Made by a program: the position numbers and the translations under genes | The notes under the pieces: generated by a model | The model's database searches: none | Seen by the model: the letters and a program-made list of their open reading frames with translations, nothing else | Told to the model about the DNA's origin: nothing | Assembly: GCF_017741815.1 (NCBI RefSeq) | Contig: NZ_JAGHMF010000016.1 | Coordinates: 1-64,000, forward strand | Length of the DNA: 64,000 bases | Reading direction: 5' to 3' | DNA from: Rhizobium sp. 16-488-2b | GTDB lineage: Bacteria; Pseudomonadota; Alphaproteobacteria; Rhizobiales; Rhizobiaceae | Shown here: in pieces, positions 1 to 8,916 of the stretch | Layout of the letters: every line of letters starts with the position of its first letter | Numbering within the stretch: the first letter of the stretch is position 1

Positions 1-187
1 TCGCCGCCCGGTCGACCGCCTGCAGGATAAGCTCGAGATTGAACGACATCTTCAATTCACAGACGACCACGACCGGCGGCTCGCTTTCGCTCAAGCCCAC
101 GACATCGCAGGTCGCGACCTCCCCCTTCACGACATACCCCGCCGCCTCCAGAAAGGCCTTCACCGGCAGATAGAGCGAGGTCTCCAT
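1..187 (-). CDS. DUF2161 family PD-(D/E)XK nuclease-like protein, N-terminal part
   Basis: The first 62 codons of a minus-strand gene run off the left edge of the window. It begins METSLYLPVK, which I recognise as the start of the DUF2161 family, proteins with a PD-(D/E)XK nuclease-like fold and no settled function. The expected acidic core is visible as Cys-Asp-Val-Val followed by a hydrophobic strand ending in Glu-Leu-Lys. It starts 8 nt after the small gene on the same strand at 196-432, so the two are probably co-transcribed. The C-terminal half is not in the window, so catalytic completeness cannot be judged. Confidence 0.75.
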   Translation of the reverse strand, partial: METSLYLPVKAFLEAAGYVVKGEVATCDVVGLSESEPPVVVVCELKMSFNLELILQAVDRAA

Positions 188-195
188 CGCAACGC

Positions 196-432
196 TTACG
201 GATTGAGATCGGCGATCTCGCCGAACTGCGCCAAGAGCCGTGGCGACAGCATGTCGCCGGTCTCTTCGTCGACCGTGATGGCATAGGCCGCGACGCCCGC
301 GAAGCGTTCCGCCATGGCGGACGCGATCTTCTCCGCGCTGATCGGGTTCGACGCCTGCCGCATCTCGCCCGGCACCAGCTTGCCGCGATTGCTGCGGTAG
401 GGGATCACGATAAACTTCTCACCAGTGGACAC
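196..432 (-). CDS. small conserved protein upstream of DUF2161 gene
   Basis: The 78-residue product is soluble with no membrane segment. It begins with a Lys/Arg-rich segment (FIVIPYRSNRGKLVPGEM) and continues with an alternating helix pattern. I do not recognise a function. The GTG start at 432 was chosen because the frame further upstream translates into an Arg/Cys-rich sequence unlike a protein, and a GGGAA stretch lies about 8 nt before the GTG. It sits directly upstream of the DUF2161 gene, so the pair probably works together. The start is the weakest part of the call. Confidence 0.6.
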   Translation of the reverse strand: MSTGEKFIVIPYRSNRGKLVPGEMRQASNPISAEKIASAMAERFAGVAAYAITVDEETGDMLSPRLLAQFGEIADLNP

Positions 433-634
433 GCGCAGGATTCCCGATTGATCGTTCCTGAAACGTTCTGATTTGGGGGCGGATGTCAAGTGGCCGGCCC
501 CTCGGCTTCGCCGCCACCCCCGCCGACATTTGCGGCAGAGGCAGCATCGCGCCCGCCACGACACGCGCACCGGCATGCCGAATATGCTATATGCCGCCGA
601 TAAGATGAGCCGGCGAACCGGGAGGAGACCACCA

Positions 635-1315
635 GTGACCCACAGCCTCGACCGCCCTGCCTGGAACGCGCTTCTGACCGTGCATGCCGATCTCGCCGAA
701 GGCGGCCCGCTCGCGATGCGCTACCCCACCTCCATCGTCCCCTTCGCCGCCCCGCGCGACGACACGCCGGCGAGTCTGGCAGCGCTGGCCGCCCTTTCCG
801 CGCCCGGTGAGATCATGGCGCTGGTCGAGGCCGGCCCGATCATCGTGCCTGATGGCCACGATGTGCTGATCGAAAGCACGCTCGTCCAGATGATCGGCGA
901 CCGTCCCTACGAACGCATCGACGACATGAGTATCGTGCCGCTGACACCTGACGATGCCGAGGAGATGCTGGCGCTAGCGCTGCTGACCAAACCCGGCCCC
1001 TTCACGCTCGGCGCCCAGCGCCTCGGCACCTTCTGGGGCGTCAGGATCGACGGCCGTCTGGCGGCCATGGCCGGCCAGCGCATGCGCCATCCCGGCCTCT
1101 CCGAATTGAGCGGCCTCTGCACCCACCCCGATTTCCAGAAACGCGGCCTCGGCACCCTCCTCTTCCGCTTCGTCGCCGGCGAGATCACGGCGCGCGGTGA
1201 AGAGGTATTTCTGCACGCCTATGCCAGCAATACGGGGGCGATCGCGCTCTACGAGCAGCTGGGTTTCAGGCTGCGTAGCCGGATGAATGTGACGATCGTG
1301 CGGCGGCGGGGGTGA
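635..1315 (+). CDS. GNAT family N-acetyltransferase
   Basis: The 226-residue protein is of the Gcn5-related acetyltransferase fold. The second half has the family pattern: a strand ending LSGLCTHPDFQKRGLGTLL, which is the acetyl-CoA binding motif A (Q/RxxGxG/A), followed by a C-terminal stretch with the usual Asn and Tyr (NTGAIALYEQLGF). The first 110 residues have no recognisable domain. The GTG at 635 is preceded by GGGAGGAG at about 9 nt, while the open frame extends upstream into Arg-rich, non-protein-like sequence. The substrate cannot be inferred. The gene is divergent from the small gene pair at its left. Confidence 0.85.
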   Translation: MTHSLDRPAWNALLTVHADLAEGGPLAMRYPTSIVPFAAPRDDTPASLAALAALSAPGEIMALVEAGPIIVPDGHDVLIESTLVQMIGDRPYERIDDMSIVPLTPDDAEEMLALALLTKPGPFTLGAQRLGTFWGVRIDGRLAAMAGQRMRHPGLSELSGLCTHPDFQKRGLGTLLFRFVAGEITARGEEVFLHAYASNTGAIALYEQLGFRLRSRMNVTIVRRRG

Positions 1316-1555
1316 GGTTTCTGCGGGTGGAGTTAGGTGATCCGCTGGCGTTAGCGCCAGCATTACCCCCCTCTGCCCTGCCGGGCATCTCCCCCACAAG
1401 GGGGGGGAGATCGACTCGTTGTGACGGCATCCCTAGACAATGAGGATGGAGCGAGCGGCCGCTCCCAGCCGATCTCCCCACCTGTGGGCGAGATGGCCGG
1501 CAGGCCAGAGGGGGGTATCACACCCACCAACCTCGCAAACAACTAGCGGCCGACC
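1316..1555. other. intergenic region between GNAT gene and trpE(G)
   Basis: These 240 bases separate the convergent acetyltransferase and trpE(G) genes. Most of it is a palindromic repeat element, listed separately. No coding sequence is supported. Confidence 0.7.
1363..1518 (+). repeat. RIME-like palindromic repeat, family A copy 1
   Basis: The element begins with a C6 run followed by TCTGCCCTGCCGGGCATCTC and ends with the near-complement, each arm carrying its own GGGGAGAT-type hairpin. It resembles the rhizobial intergenic mosaic elements (RIME). Three further copies lie at 38099-38250, 38739-38902 and 59633-59787. Copies 1 and 4 share the same central block (GAGCGAGCGGCCGC) and orientation. 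Copies 2 and 3 are inverted relative to them. Located between convergent genes, it may also act as a transcription terminator or RNA stabiliser, which is inference. Confidence 0.85.
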
Positions 1556-3745
1556 TCAAGCAGCCCGCGTCGCGCGCTTGCGCGACAGATGCGCCACCAC
1601 GTTCTCGATCATCCGCATGCCGGCATCGCCGCCGAGCGTCATGATCGATTCCGGATGGAACTGCACGGCCGCGATCGGTTCCTTGGCGTGCTCGATGCCC
1701 ATGATCGTGCCATCCTCGCTCTCCGCGGTGATGATGAAATCGCGCGGCAGGGTCGAGGGGTCGGCGAAGATCGAGTGGTAGCGGCCGACGGTCACTTCCT
1801 TGCCGAGGCCGGAGAATACCAGGCCCGGCTCCAGCACGCGGATGCGCGACGGCTTGCCGTGCATCGGCAATGCAAGATGGCGGAGTTCGCCGCCATAAGC
1901 CTCGGCGATCGCCTGCAGCCCCAGGCAGACGCCGAAGATCGGCAGGTTGCGGGCCCGCGCCTTCTTGATCGTCGCCTTGCAGTCGAAATCCTTGGGGTTG
2001 CCAGGACCGGGCGAAAGTACGACGAGATCGGGATCGAGCCGGTCGAAAATCTCTTCCGGCACCGGCGAGCGCACGGTCGAAACCTCGGCACCCGTCTGGC
2101 GGAAATAATTGGCCAGCGTATGCACGAAGCTGTCTTCGTGGTCGACGAGCAGGATCTTGACGCCCTTGCCCACAGTGGCGACGTCGCGGCTGGCCTTGGC
2201 CGTATTGCCGGCCTTGGCATCGCGGATGGCGGAGAGCATGGCGGACGCCTTCAGTTCGGTTTCGGCTTCTTCTTCGTGCGGGTCGGAATCGTTGAGCAAG
2301 GTCGCCCCTGCCCTGACTTCGGCAATCCCGTCCTTGATGCGCACGGTGCGCAGCGTCAACCCCGTATTCATGTCGCCATTGAACCCGACCATGCCGATCG
2401 CCCCGCCATACCAGGCGCGCGGGCTCTTCTCATGGCTCTCGATGAAGCGCATGGCCCACAGCTTCGGCGCGCCGGTGACGGTGACCGCCCAGGCGTGAGA
2501 CAGGAAGCCGTCGAACGCGTCCATGTCGTCGCGCAGGCGTCCCTCGATATGGTCGACGGTGTGGATGAGGCGCGAATACATCTCGATCTGCCGGCGGCCG
2601 ATGACCTTGACCGAACCCGGCTCGCAGACGCGGCTCTTGTCGTTGCGGTCGACATCCGAGCACATGGTGAGCTCGCTCTCGTCCTTCTTGGAGTTCAAGA
2701 GCTTCAGGATCTGCTCGCTATCGGCGATCGGATCGTCACCGCGCTTGATCGTTCCCGAGATCGGGCATGTCTCGATGCGGCGGCCGGAAACGCGCACGAA
2801 CATCTCCGGCGAAGCGCCGACCAGATATTCCTGGTTTCCGAGATTGATGAAGAAGGAATAGGGCGATGGATTGATCGCCTTCAGGCGCTTGGAAATATCC
2901 GAAGGCTTGCTGTCGCAGCGCTCCATGAACTTCTGCCCGGGCACGACCTCGAACAGGTCGCCCTTGCGGAAGCTCTCCTTCGCCTTGGTCACCAGCTCGG
3001 AATATTCGCCGGGGCGGTGATCGCTCTTCGGCGGAATGGTGTCGGTGCGCTGGAACGGCTCGACCGGAATATCGCCGGCCTTGCCCTCGGTCGACAACCC
3101 GCCCTTTTCGAAATCGTAGCGGTCGATCCAGGCCTTGGCCGAGTAATTGTCGACGACGAGGATTTCATCAGGGAGATAGAGCACCATGTCGCGCTGGTCG
3201 GAGGGACGCGTCAGCTTCAGGTTGATGGCGTCGAACTGGAAGGCGAGATCGTAGCCGAAGGCGCCATAGAGCCCGAGGCTGGCATCGGCCTGCGAATAGA
3301 AGAGATCGGTAACGGCGCGCAGCACGGTGAAAACAGTCGGGATCTTCGAGCGCTCTTCCTCGGTAAACGCCCGGTCCGGCGCCTTCACGGTGAGGTCGAG
3401 CCGCCGCTTGGTCGAAGCGCCGAGCTCGAGCTCTGAGATCGTCTTCAGCCGCTCGGTGACGAAGCCGAGGATGACCTCGCCGCGCTCGTTATAGGCGTCG
3501 ATCCAGACCTCGCGGCCGTTGCAGGAGATGCCGAGCGGCGGATCGACCACGGCGGTATCCCAGCGCGTATAGCGGCCCGGATATTCGTAGTTCGACGAGA
3601 ACACCGCCCCACGGCGCTCGTCGAGCTTGTCGATATAGGAGGAGACCGCATCGGCATAAGGGATCGCCCGGCGCTGCCGCGTGACCGTGATGCCACCCTT
3701 GGTCTCGTAAATCTCCGCTCCGTCATCCCTGATGATCGTTACCAT
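1556..3745 (-). CDS. trpE: anthranilate synthase, fused TrpE and TrpG domains
   Basis: The 729-residue fusion carries out the first step of tryptophan synthesis, chorismate plus glutamine to anthranilate, in the cytoplasm. Residues 1 to about 520 are the TrpE chorismate-binding part, including [11 protein letters not shown] and the [10 protein letters not shown] region. From about 535 a class-I glutamine amidotransferase follows, with Cys607 in GVCLGLQAI and His697/Glu699 in VQFHPES. Such single-chain trpE(G) genes are typical of rhizobia and some other alphaproteobacteria, where the usual length is also about 729. The ATG follows GGAGTGA at a normal distance. A leader peptide gene with three Trp codons and an attenuator lie upstream, so expression is probably controlled by Trp supply. 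Confidence 0.97.
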   Translation of the reverse strand: MVTIIRDDGAEIYETKGGITVTRQRRAIPYADAVSSYIDKLDERRGAVFSSNYEYPGRYTRWDTAVVDPPLGISCNGREVWIDAYNERGEVILGFVTERLKTISELELGASTKRRLDLTVKAPDRAFTEEERSKIPTVFTVLRAVTDLFYSQADASLGLYGAFGYDLAFQFDAINLKLTRPSDQRDMVLYLPDEILVVDNYSAKAWIDRYDFEKGGLSTEGKAGDIPVEPFQRTDTIPPKSDHRPGEYSELVTKAKESFRKGDLFEVVPGQKFMERCDSKPSDISKRLKAINPSPYSFFINLGNQEYLVGASPEMFVRVSGRRIETCPISGTIKRGDDPIADSEQILKLLNSKKDESELTMCSDVDRNDKSRVCEPGSVKVIGRRQIEMYSRLIHTVDHIEGRLRDDMDAFDGFLSHAWAVTVTGAPKLWAMRFIESHEKSPRAWYGGAIGMVGFNGDMNTGLTLRTVRIKDGIAEVRAGATLLNDSDPHEEEAETELKASAMLSAIRDAKAGNTAKASRDVATVGKGVKILLVDHEDSFVHTLANYFRQTGAEVSTVRSPVPEEIFDRLDPDLVVLSPGPGNPKDFDCKATIKKARARNLPIFGVCLGLQAIAEAYGGELRHLALPMHGKPSRIRVLEPGLVFSGLGKEVTVGRYHSIFADPSTLPRDFIITAESEDGTIMGIEHAKEPIAAVQFHPESIMTLGGDAGMRMIENVVAHLSRKRATRAA

Positions 3746-3784
3746 TGCTTCACTCCGTTATCGGCCCGGATGACAGGCGGCCTT

Positions 3785-3821
3785 AAAAACAAAAAAGCCG
3801 CCTGGTGTTTTCCGGGCGGCT
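3785..3821 (-). terminator. trp attenuator terminator hairpin
   Basis: On the minus strand AGCCGCC-CGG pairs with a near-perfect complement (10-bp stem with one wobble, six-base loop) and is followed by an uninterrupted T run. It lies between trpL and trpE(G), so it is the terminator half of a classical attenuator. Forming it would release a short leader RNA. Confidence 0.88.
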
Positions 3822-3857
3822 CATCGTCGTCTTTGGACACGATTGGTCGAGGCCGCC

Positions 3858-3902
3858 TTAGCGAGCCCACCACCAGATTGCGATGTTCAAGGACATGTTC
3901 AT
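3858..3902 (-). CDS. trpL: trp operon leader peptide TrpL
   Basis: The 14-codon frame reads MNMSLNIAIWWWAR, with three consecutive Trp codons just before the stop. This is the classic sensor of charged tRNA-Trp and closely resembles the S. meliloti peTrpL peptide, which also ends IWWWAR. There is no Shine-Dalgarno sequence. Instead a good promoter ends 8 nt before the ATG, so the mRNA probably starts at or next to the start codon (leaderless), as described for S. meliloti. It is followed by the attenuator hairpin and trpE(G). Confidence 0.92.
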   Translation of the reverse strand: MNMSLNIAIWWWAR

Positions 3903-3939
3903 GGGCGGAATTGTTAGCGTGAGATGAGAGCCAGCGCAA
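3903..3939 (-). promoter_or_regulatory. promoter of trpL-trpE(G), leaderless geometry
   Basis: On the minus strand a -35 box TTGCGC (3934-3939) is separated by exactly 17 bp from a -10 box TAACAA (3911-3916). The trpL start codon begins 8 nt after the -10 box, so the transcript should begin on the AUG or one to two bases before it. Confidence 0.7.
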
Positions 3940-3993
3940 GAGGCGAATGCGGCCAAGAAAAAGGGCGCCCCGGAGGCCGCCCTTTCGATTGGT

Positions 3994-6297
3994 TTAGAAG
4001 CGCTGGGTCAGCGAGATTTTGAAGGTGCGGCCCGGCTCGGAATAGTATTCGCGAGGCTGCGAGCCGCCGGTGCGGACCGAGGCGTAGTCGTAGTAGGTCT
4101 TGTCGAAGACATTGTAGATGCCGGCGTTGATCTTCAGACCCTTGATCTGCTCGGGCTCCCACCATGCCGTCAGGTCGACGATGCCGTAGCCCGGCGTGCT
4201 GAAGTAGCTCGTCGAGGTCGCGGTTCCGATTGTCTGGCCGCGCGCATGCTTGACGCCCGTCCAGTCGAGGCCAACACCCCAAGTCTCGGTGTCGTATCCG
4301 ACGCTGACAACGGCCTTGAGTGGCGTGACCGACTGCAGGAAGGTCTTCGTATCGAGGTTGTTGCCTTCCGCATAGGCCAAGCCGGCCAAAGCGCGGAAGC
4401 CGTTCGAGAAGCGCTTGTGAACGGAGATTTCCGTACCGAAGATCTCCGCGTTCGCCACGTTGTTATAGGTGGTGATACCACCCTGCGGATATTGCGACAG
4501 TGTATAGCCACGGGCGGCAGCCTGCGCGGCGTTCAGGCTCGTCGTGTCGATGAAGTTGCGGTAGCGGTTGTAGAACAGGTTCACGCGACCACCGAAATCA
4601 TCGTCACCCAGCTTGGCGCCGACTTCGAAACCGTTGCTGGTTTCAGACTCCAGATTGGGATTGCCGAGGCGCAGGTAAGTGCCAGGCCCGCCGAAGTTTG
4701 CGAACAATTCGCCAGCGGTCGGTGCACGGAAGCCCATGGCCCACTGACCATAGAGCAAGACCTGATCGTTGACTTCCTGTTCCAAGCGGAGCTTTGGCGA
4801 AACGGCTGTGTCGCTGAAGCTGTTCGGCAGCGACGGGTTGCTGGCGTTACGATCGAAGGCATCGGTCATCTTCGGATCATGGCTGATCCAATCGAAGCGG
4901 ATACCCGGTGTAGCAGAGAACCCGGTGTCGCCGAACGAAATCTTGTCGTCGAGATAGAGGCCGATACGGCCGGTCTCAACCTTCGGCGTGTCGGCCTGAT
5001 TGGTGTGCAGGTTGGAGCACGCCGAGAAGCCGGTCGGATAAGCGCCGCTCGGCAGCGGTGCCGGGCAATTGTCGTAACCGGACGAATACTGCTCGGTCGT
5101 CGCGTGGGCCAGATCGAAGCCGAAGACGATGTTGTGATCGAGGTAACCGGTATCAACGTTCTTTTCCAGGGCACCGACGAGACCGATCGTGCGTTCGTCA
5201 TACTCGTTCAAACGACCGATCGGGCCGATAACCGACGTAGACCGATAGCCGTTATATCCTGTACCGCGCGTCTGATCCTGCCAGTAAAGCGACGCCCAAG
5301 CAGAATCCACGAGGCTGTCGTCGCTCTCTGACTGGAACTTGTAGTCCAGCGAGACGCGGTCGCGAGCCGACGCGTCGTTGGTGAAGTAGTTCCCGGGCAG
5401 ATACTGATCGCGCGACGTCAGAACCCTCAGCTGGTTGGTCTTGGCGTCGGTATCACGATCTTTGCGATAGCTTTCCGCCGTCAGGCCGATCGTGTGGCCG
5501 CCTTCGAGCTGCTGGCGCAGCTTGAACAGCAGGTTGTGCTGATCATAGTCGGAAGGGTTCGGCGCCGTGCGGGTCGGACCGTATGTATCAACGGTTCCCT
5601 GGCTGTCGGTCTGCTTGCCGGTCTTGTAGCCGCCCTGGAACATGATCGAGGTATTTTCGATACGCTTGGCGATGGCGGCGGACGGCGAGGAGCTCTTGTC
5701 GGAGCTGTCATAGGTGTACTTGACGATGCCGCCCCAATCGCGACCTTCCTCGATCAGGTCTTCCGGCTCAAGCGTGCGTACGGCCAAGACACCGCCGAGC
5801 GCTCCACCGCCGGCGCGGCTCGAATCGGCGCCGCGCAGGACGTCGACGGCCGAGAGCGACGAGAAGTCGAAGGTATCGACACCACCGGTCGCGCTGCGTG
5901 TCGCGTCCGAAAGGAAGGTCAGCGGAATGCCGTCCACGGTGGTCAGCACGCGGCTGCCTTCGAGACCGCGAATGTTTACGCCACCCGTGTTGCGGTTGAA
6001 ATTGACGCCCGGCTCGGCAATGCGGCCAAGATCGCTGATGCTGGTGATCTGCTTGTTTTCGATCTGAGCGGCCGTCGTCTCGGTCGCCAGCGGCGTGTCG
6101 GTGGCGCTGCCCGGCGCCGGCGCGGACACCCGCTTGCCCTTCACAACAATCTTCTGCAGCGTCGTTTCGCCGTCGCTCGTGGCAGCCGGCGTCGTCGTCT
6201 GCGCGCTCTGCGCCAGCGCCTGCGAGACCGGACCAGCGCAGACAAACGCCGCGCTCACCAAAAGCGCCGAGCGCCAATGTCGGATAACCATAATCAA
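3994..6297 (-). CDS. shmR: TonB-dependent haem receptor, ShmR/HmuR type
   Basis: The 767-residue outer-membrane receptor begins with a signal peptide ending near ALAQS. A TonB-box-like stretch (LQKIVVKGK) follows, then a plug domain (about 65-180, NTGGVNIRGLEGSRVLTTVDGIPL) and a 22-strand barrel ending in Phe (SLTQRF). The FRAP box (about residue 523) and NPNL box (about 544) are those of haem and haemoprotein receptors. No His is present between these boxes, unlike enterobacterial HemR. The product should import haem into the periplasm using TonB energy. An iron-responsive TGA-N9-TCA box lies upstream. Which haem sources are used cannot be told from sequence. Confidence 0.9.
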   Translation of the reverse strand: MIMVIRHWRSALLVSAAFVCAGPVSQALAQSAQTTTPAATSDGETTLQKIVVKGKRVSAPAPGSATDTPLATETTAAQIENKQITSISDLGRIAEPGVNFNRNTGGVNIRGLEGSRVLTTVDGIPLTFLSDATRSATGGVDTFDFSSLSAVDVLRGADSSRAGGGALGGVLAVRTLEPEDLIEEGRDWGGIVKYTYDSSDKSSSPSAAIAKRIENTSIMFQGGYKTGKQTDSQGTVDTYGPTRTAPNPSDYDQHNLLFKLRQQLEGGHTIGLTAESYRKDRDTDAKTNQLRVLTSRDQYLPGNYFTNDASARDRVSLDYKFQSESDDSLVDSAWASLYWQDQTRGTGYNGYRSTSVIGPIGRLNEYDERTIGLVGALEKNVDTGYLDHNIVFGFDLAHATTEQYSSGYDNCPAPLPSGAYPTGFSACSNLHTNQADTPKVETGRIGLYLDDKISFGDTGFSATPGIRFDWISHDPKMTDAFDRNASNPSLPNSFSDTAVSPKLRLEQEVNDQVLLYGQWAMGFRAPTAGELFANFGGPGTYLRLGNPNLESETSNGFEVGAKLGDDDFGGRVNLFYNRYRNFIDTTSLNAAQAAARGYTLSQYPQGGITTYNNVANAEIFGTEISVHKRFSNGFRALAGLAYAEGNNLDTKTFLQSVTPLKAVVSVGYDTETWGVGLDWTGVKHARGQTIGTATSTSYFSTPGYGIVDLTAWWEPEQIKGLKINAGIYNVFDKTYYDYASVRTGGSQPREYYSEPGRTFKISLTQRF

Positions 6298-6409
6298 CCC
6301 CTCAATGAAAAAAGTACCGGGCTGGCTGGTCGTCGCGCATCCGCGCTTGGAGGGGCTGGCTAGGTGTTGAGGCGAATAATTCCGCCTTCTTCTTGCCGCA
6401 TAAAAAACA

Positions 6410-6424
6410 TGAGTATAGTTGTCA
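6410..6424. promoter_or_regulatory. candidate RirA iron-responsive operator
   Basis: The sequence TGAGTATAGTTGTCA fits the TGA-N9-TCA iron-responsive operator recognised by RirA in rhizobia. It lies about 113 bp upstream of the shmR start and about 118 bp from the divergent gene at 6542. The surroundings are AT-rich and suit a promoter. RirA would repress the haem receptor when iron is sufficient. The match is exact but short, so it is a candidate site. Confidence 0.6.
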
Positions 6425-6541
6425 ATATATGTCGCCGAGATATCATGATCTAAATGGTCATGTTTTAACGATGCCGATCAACGTTGCGAAATTGCAACGA
6501 AATCCGCCCTCATACGTTGTTATTTCGCTGGGAATAAAACG

Positions 6542-7519
6542 ATGGATGGATGCGTGAAGAAGACAGGCCAGATCGCGACAGCACTCCTCTGCCTCATCAT
6601 GTTGACCGGCGCCGGCCTGCCCGAGACCGGCCCCAAACCGGAAGTAAAACCCGGCGACAAACACGTCGAACAGCAGGCCGACGACCCCGCGAATGTGGAT
6701 GTCGCACCCAAGCCGCAGCCCAAACCGGGCTCCAAGCCAGACGTGACGGAACCCGATGCGCCCAGCTCCGATGTTCCAAAGCCGGACACAAAACCCGGCG
6801 AGAAGACCACCGAAGGCGACCAACCCACCCCCTCCTCCGACACGTCAGCGAAGGACGCAGCCGCGCCCAAGCGCGAGGTGCAAGGCCCCAACCTCCCCGA
6901 CAAGAACCCTCCCGATAAGCAGACGCTCGAGGCCCAGCATCTGACGATCGAGCCGGAAAGCGATGCCGACCACTCCGAATGCGTCAAGGAGCTGCAATCA
7001 CTCGGCGTCGTCTTCACCGATCTTGGCCGTATCGACGACGGCAACGGCTGCGGCATCGACAAGCCGATCAAGGTGACCGAAGCCCTGCCCGGCATCAAGC
7101 TCAAGCCGGATGGCGTCTTCCGCTGCCCGGTGGCGCTGGCGCTTGCCCGCTGGATGAAGGGAACGGTCATCCCGGCCGCTGCCATTGCCGCCGCCGATCA
7201 GGGCCGCATCACCACCGTCAACCAGGCCTCCTCCTATATCTGCCGCCTGCGCAACAGCGCCGAGACCGGCAAGATCTCCGAACACGCGCGCGGCAATGCG
7301 GTCGATATCGCAAGCTTCAGCTTCGAAAAGGGCGAGGATATCGCGGTCAAGCCGAGGCGCGAGGATTCGACCCTGATCGGCGCCTTCCAGCGCACCGTCA
7401 GCGCCGCCGGCTGCCTCTATTTCACGACGGTCCTCGATCCCGAAAGCGACGCCGCCCACGAGACCCACTTCCATCTCGACGTCCTGCAGAGGAAGGGCGG
7501 ATATCGCTATTGCCATTGA
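6542..7519 (+). CDS. extensin-like family secreted protein (LAS/VanY-type fold)
   Basis: The 325-residue protein has an N-terminal hydrophobic signal (LLCLIMLTGAGL), then a low-complexity Pro/Lys/Asp-rich linker (about 25-120). The C-terminal extensin-like domain (about 138-325) follows. The domain carries the zinc-peptidase-like motif SEHARGNAVD and a terminal HFH, as in D-Ala-D-Ala carboxypeptidases of the LAS group, plus paired Cys residues. It is likely a periplasmic or wall-associated peptidase-fold protein. Enzymatic activity is inferred only from these residues. It is divergent from shmR and shares that intergenic region, though the predicted iron box may serve shmR alone. Confidence 0.85.
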   Translation: MDGCVKKTGQIATALLCLIMLTGAGLPETGPKPEVKPGDKHVEQQADDPANVDVAPKPQPKPGSKPDVTEPDAPSSDVPKPDTKPGEKTTEGDQPTPSSDTSAKDAAAPKREVQGPNLPDKNPPDKQTLEAQHLTIEPESDADHSECVKELQSLGVVFTDLGRIDDGNGCGIDKPIKVTEALPGIKLKPDGVFRCPVALALARWMKGTVIPAAAIAAADQGRITTVNQASSYICRLRNSAETGKISEHARGNAVDIASFSFEKGEDIAVKPRREDSTLIGAFQRTVSAAGCLYFTTVLDPESDAAHETHFHLDVLQRKGGYRYCH

Positions 7520-7569
7520 TTTTCAAAGGCCTGGCGCCGGATCAGGAATCAGGATGCGAAGCCGCTCAC

Positions 7570-8607
7570 TCAATCCGTCAACACGCGCTCCGCCTCGACG
7601 AACGCCGAGAACGAACGCTTGAGATCGCCGAGATCGCCATCAGTGATCAACACCAGCACGCTGCCGCTCACCCCTTCCGGCCACGCATCGAGATGGATCG
7701 GCTTGTGGATGATATGCTGCACGCCATGAATGACGACGGGCGTCGGATAACCCTCGATGTCGAGAATGCCCTTTACGCGCAGCAGCCGGTTACCGTGCCG
7801 GTTGACCAGCATCGACAGCCACGTCGAGAACCGCGGCCATGAGAGCGGCCTGTCGGCGGTGATCGAAACCGAGCGCACCGAGCCATGCGAGTTGACATCA
7901 CCGGTCGGCGGATGCGCGTGGTCGTGATAGCGCTCGGCGGCGATCCAGCGGCGCACCTCGCCCGACCGCGCGCCGAGATCGTGAATATCCTCGGTGATGA
8001 GAAGCGCACTCGGCATCTGGTCAAGTGAGCCGATCTCGGTCCGCGCCGCCGGGTTCATCTCGGTTAGCAACGCCAGCAGGTCGTCCATCGCGCCGGTCTC
8101 GGCGATATCGCTTTTGGTCACGACGATCCGGTCGGCGACAGCCACCTGCCGGGCGCTCTCGTTATAGGTCGCAAGGTTGTGGCGCCCGTTCGGCGCGTCC
8201 ACCACGGCAATGATGTTGCCCATCGAGAAATGGTATTTCAGCATCAGGTCGGCCGTCAGCGTCGCCACGATCGGCGCCGGATCGGCCAGCCCCGTGGTCT
8301 CGATCACCAGCCTTTTGAACGGCGCGATACGCCCCTCTTGCCGCTTTTCGAACAGCGACAGGATCGCCTGCTTGAGATCGCCACGGATCGTGCAGCAGAT
8401 GCAGCCGCTCTGCAGAAGCACCGTCTCGTCGTCGATCGTCTCCACCAGAAGATGGTCGATCCCGACACTGCCGAACTCGTTGATGATGACGGCGACATCG
8501 GAAAGATCGGGCTCGCGCAACAGCCGGTTGAGCAGCGTCGTCTTGCCCGCGCCGAGAAAGCCGGTGAGAACGTTGACGGTAATCGGGCCGGCGGGCGAAG
8601 AACTCAC
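7570..8607 (-). CDS. CobW/COG0523 family GTP-binding metallochaperone
   Basis: The 345-residue P-loop GTPase has Walker A GFLGAGKTT at 16-24, the family CxCC metal site SGCICCTI (Cys69, 71, 72), a switch region VIETTGLADP, a TKSD guanine-specificity motif and a C-terminal CobW_C domain. COG0523 proteins deliver zinc or other metals to partner enzymes. It overlaps the small MCGLCG gene by 4 nt (ATGA) and follows the HpPgdA-like deacetylase, so the metal target is plausibly one of these two products. It is not next to cobalamin genes, so the name cobW would mislead. Confidence 0.93.
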   Translation of the reverse strand: MSSSPAGPITVNVLTGFLGAGKTTLLNRLLREPDLSDVAVIINEFGSVGIDHLLVETIDDETVLLQSGCICCTIRGDLKQAILSLFEKRQEGRIAPFKRLVIETTGLADPAPIVATLTADLMLKYHFSMGNIIAVVDAPNGRHNLATYNESARQVAVADRIVVTKSDIAETGAMDDLLALLTEMNPAARTEIGSLDQMPSALLITEDIHDLGARSGEVRRWIAAERYHDHAHPPTGDVNSHGSVRSVSITADRPLSWPRFSTWLSMLVNRHGNRLLRVKGILDIEGYPTPVVIHGVQHIIHKPIHLDAWPEGVSGSVLVLITDGDLGDLKRSFSAFVEAERVLTD

Positions 8608-8906
8608 CGGCCGCTCTCCATCTTGAGCATCACCGAGGCATCGAGCGGATCGATCGCGCGGCCTGCAAGCGTTTCGGCGAGCGGCCAGAGCTCGCCCATA
8701 TGGCCGACAACAACGCTGCGACCGGTGCGGCCGTGCAGCGTGTAGCGATCGTTCCAGACCTTCAGCCTCAGGCCGTAAAGCCCGAGCGCCCGGTTGGCCG
8801 CCTCCGCCTGCCGGTAGCGCTCGGCGGCGGGCGCCAGAAGCGTGGCACTTCCCGCGCCGTTACTCCAGTGATCGCCGGCGCCCAGCGCGCCGCAAAGACC
8901 GCACAT
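8604..8906 (-). CDS. small MCGLCG-motif protein of the deacetylase-CobW operon
   Basis: The 100-residue protein opens with MCGLCG, a CxxC pair suited to metal binding. The rest is a predicted alpha/beta sequence (LKVWNDRYTLHGRTGRSVVVGHMGELWPLAETLAG) with no membrane segment. I know of no assigned function. It lies 10 nt after the deacetylase and overlaps the CobW GTPase gene by 4 nt, indicating translational coupling. A zinc-binding accessory or client of the GTPase is an inference from the CxxC and the gene order. Confidence 0.8.
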   Translation of the reverse strand: MCGLCGALGAGDHWSNGAGSATLLAPAAERYRQAEAANRALGLYGLRLKVWNDRYTLHGRTGRSVVVGHMGELWPLAETLAGRAIDPLDASVMLKMESGR

Positions 8907-8916
8907 GACGTGCTCC

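Larger units (their letters stand above)
3785..3902 (-). ncRNA. rnTrpL: trp leader RNA (rnTrpL-type attenuator sRNA)
   Basis: This is the RNA expected when transcription stops at the attenuator: about 118 nt from the likely start site at the trpL ATG to the T run. In Sinorhizobium meliloti the corresponding attenuated leader is known to persist as a trans-acting small RNA, rnTrpL. Here the same architecture is visible: leader ORF with three consecutive Trp codons, alternative stems and a strong terminator. That it acts in trans in this organism is inference by homology. Confidence 0.75.

Noticed and set aside
1589..3436. A 615-codon open frame antisense to trpE(G)
   Set aside because: It mirrors a well-conserved enzyme gene, has His/Arg/Asp-rich antisense composition and no ribosome site. 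High GC leaves such frames open by chance.
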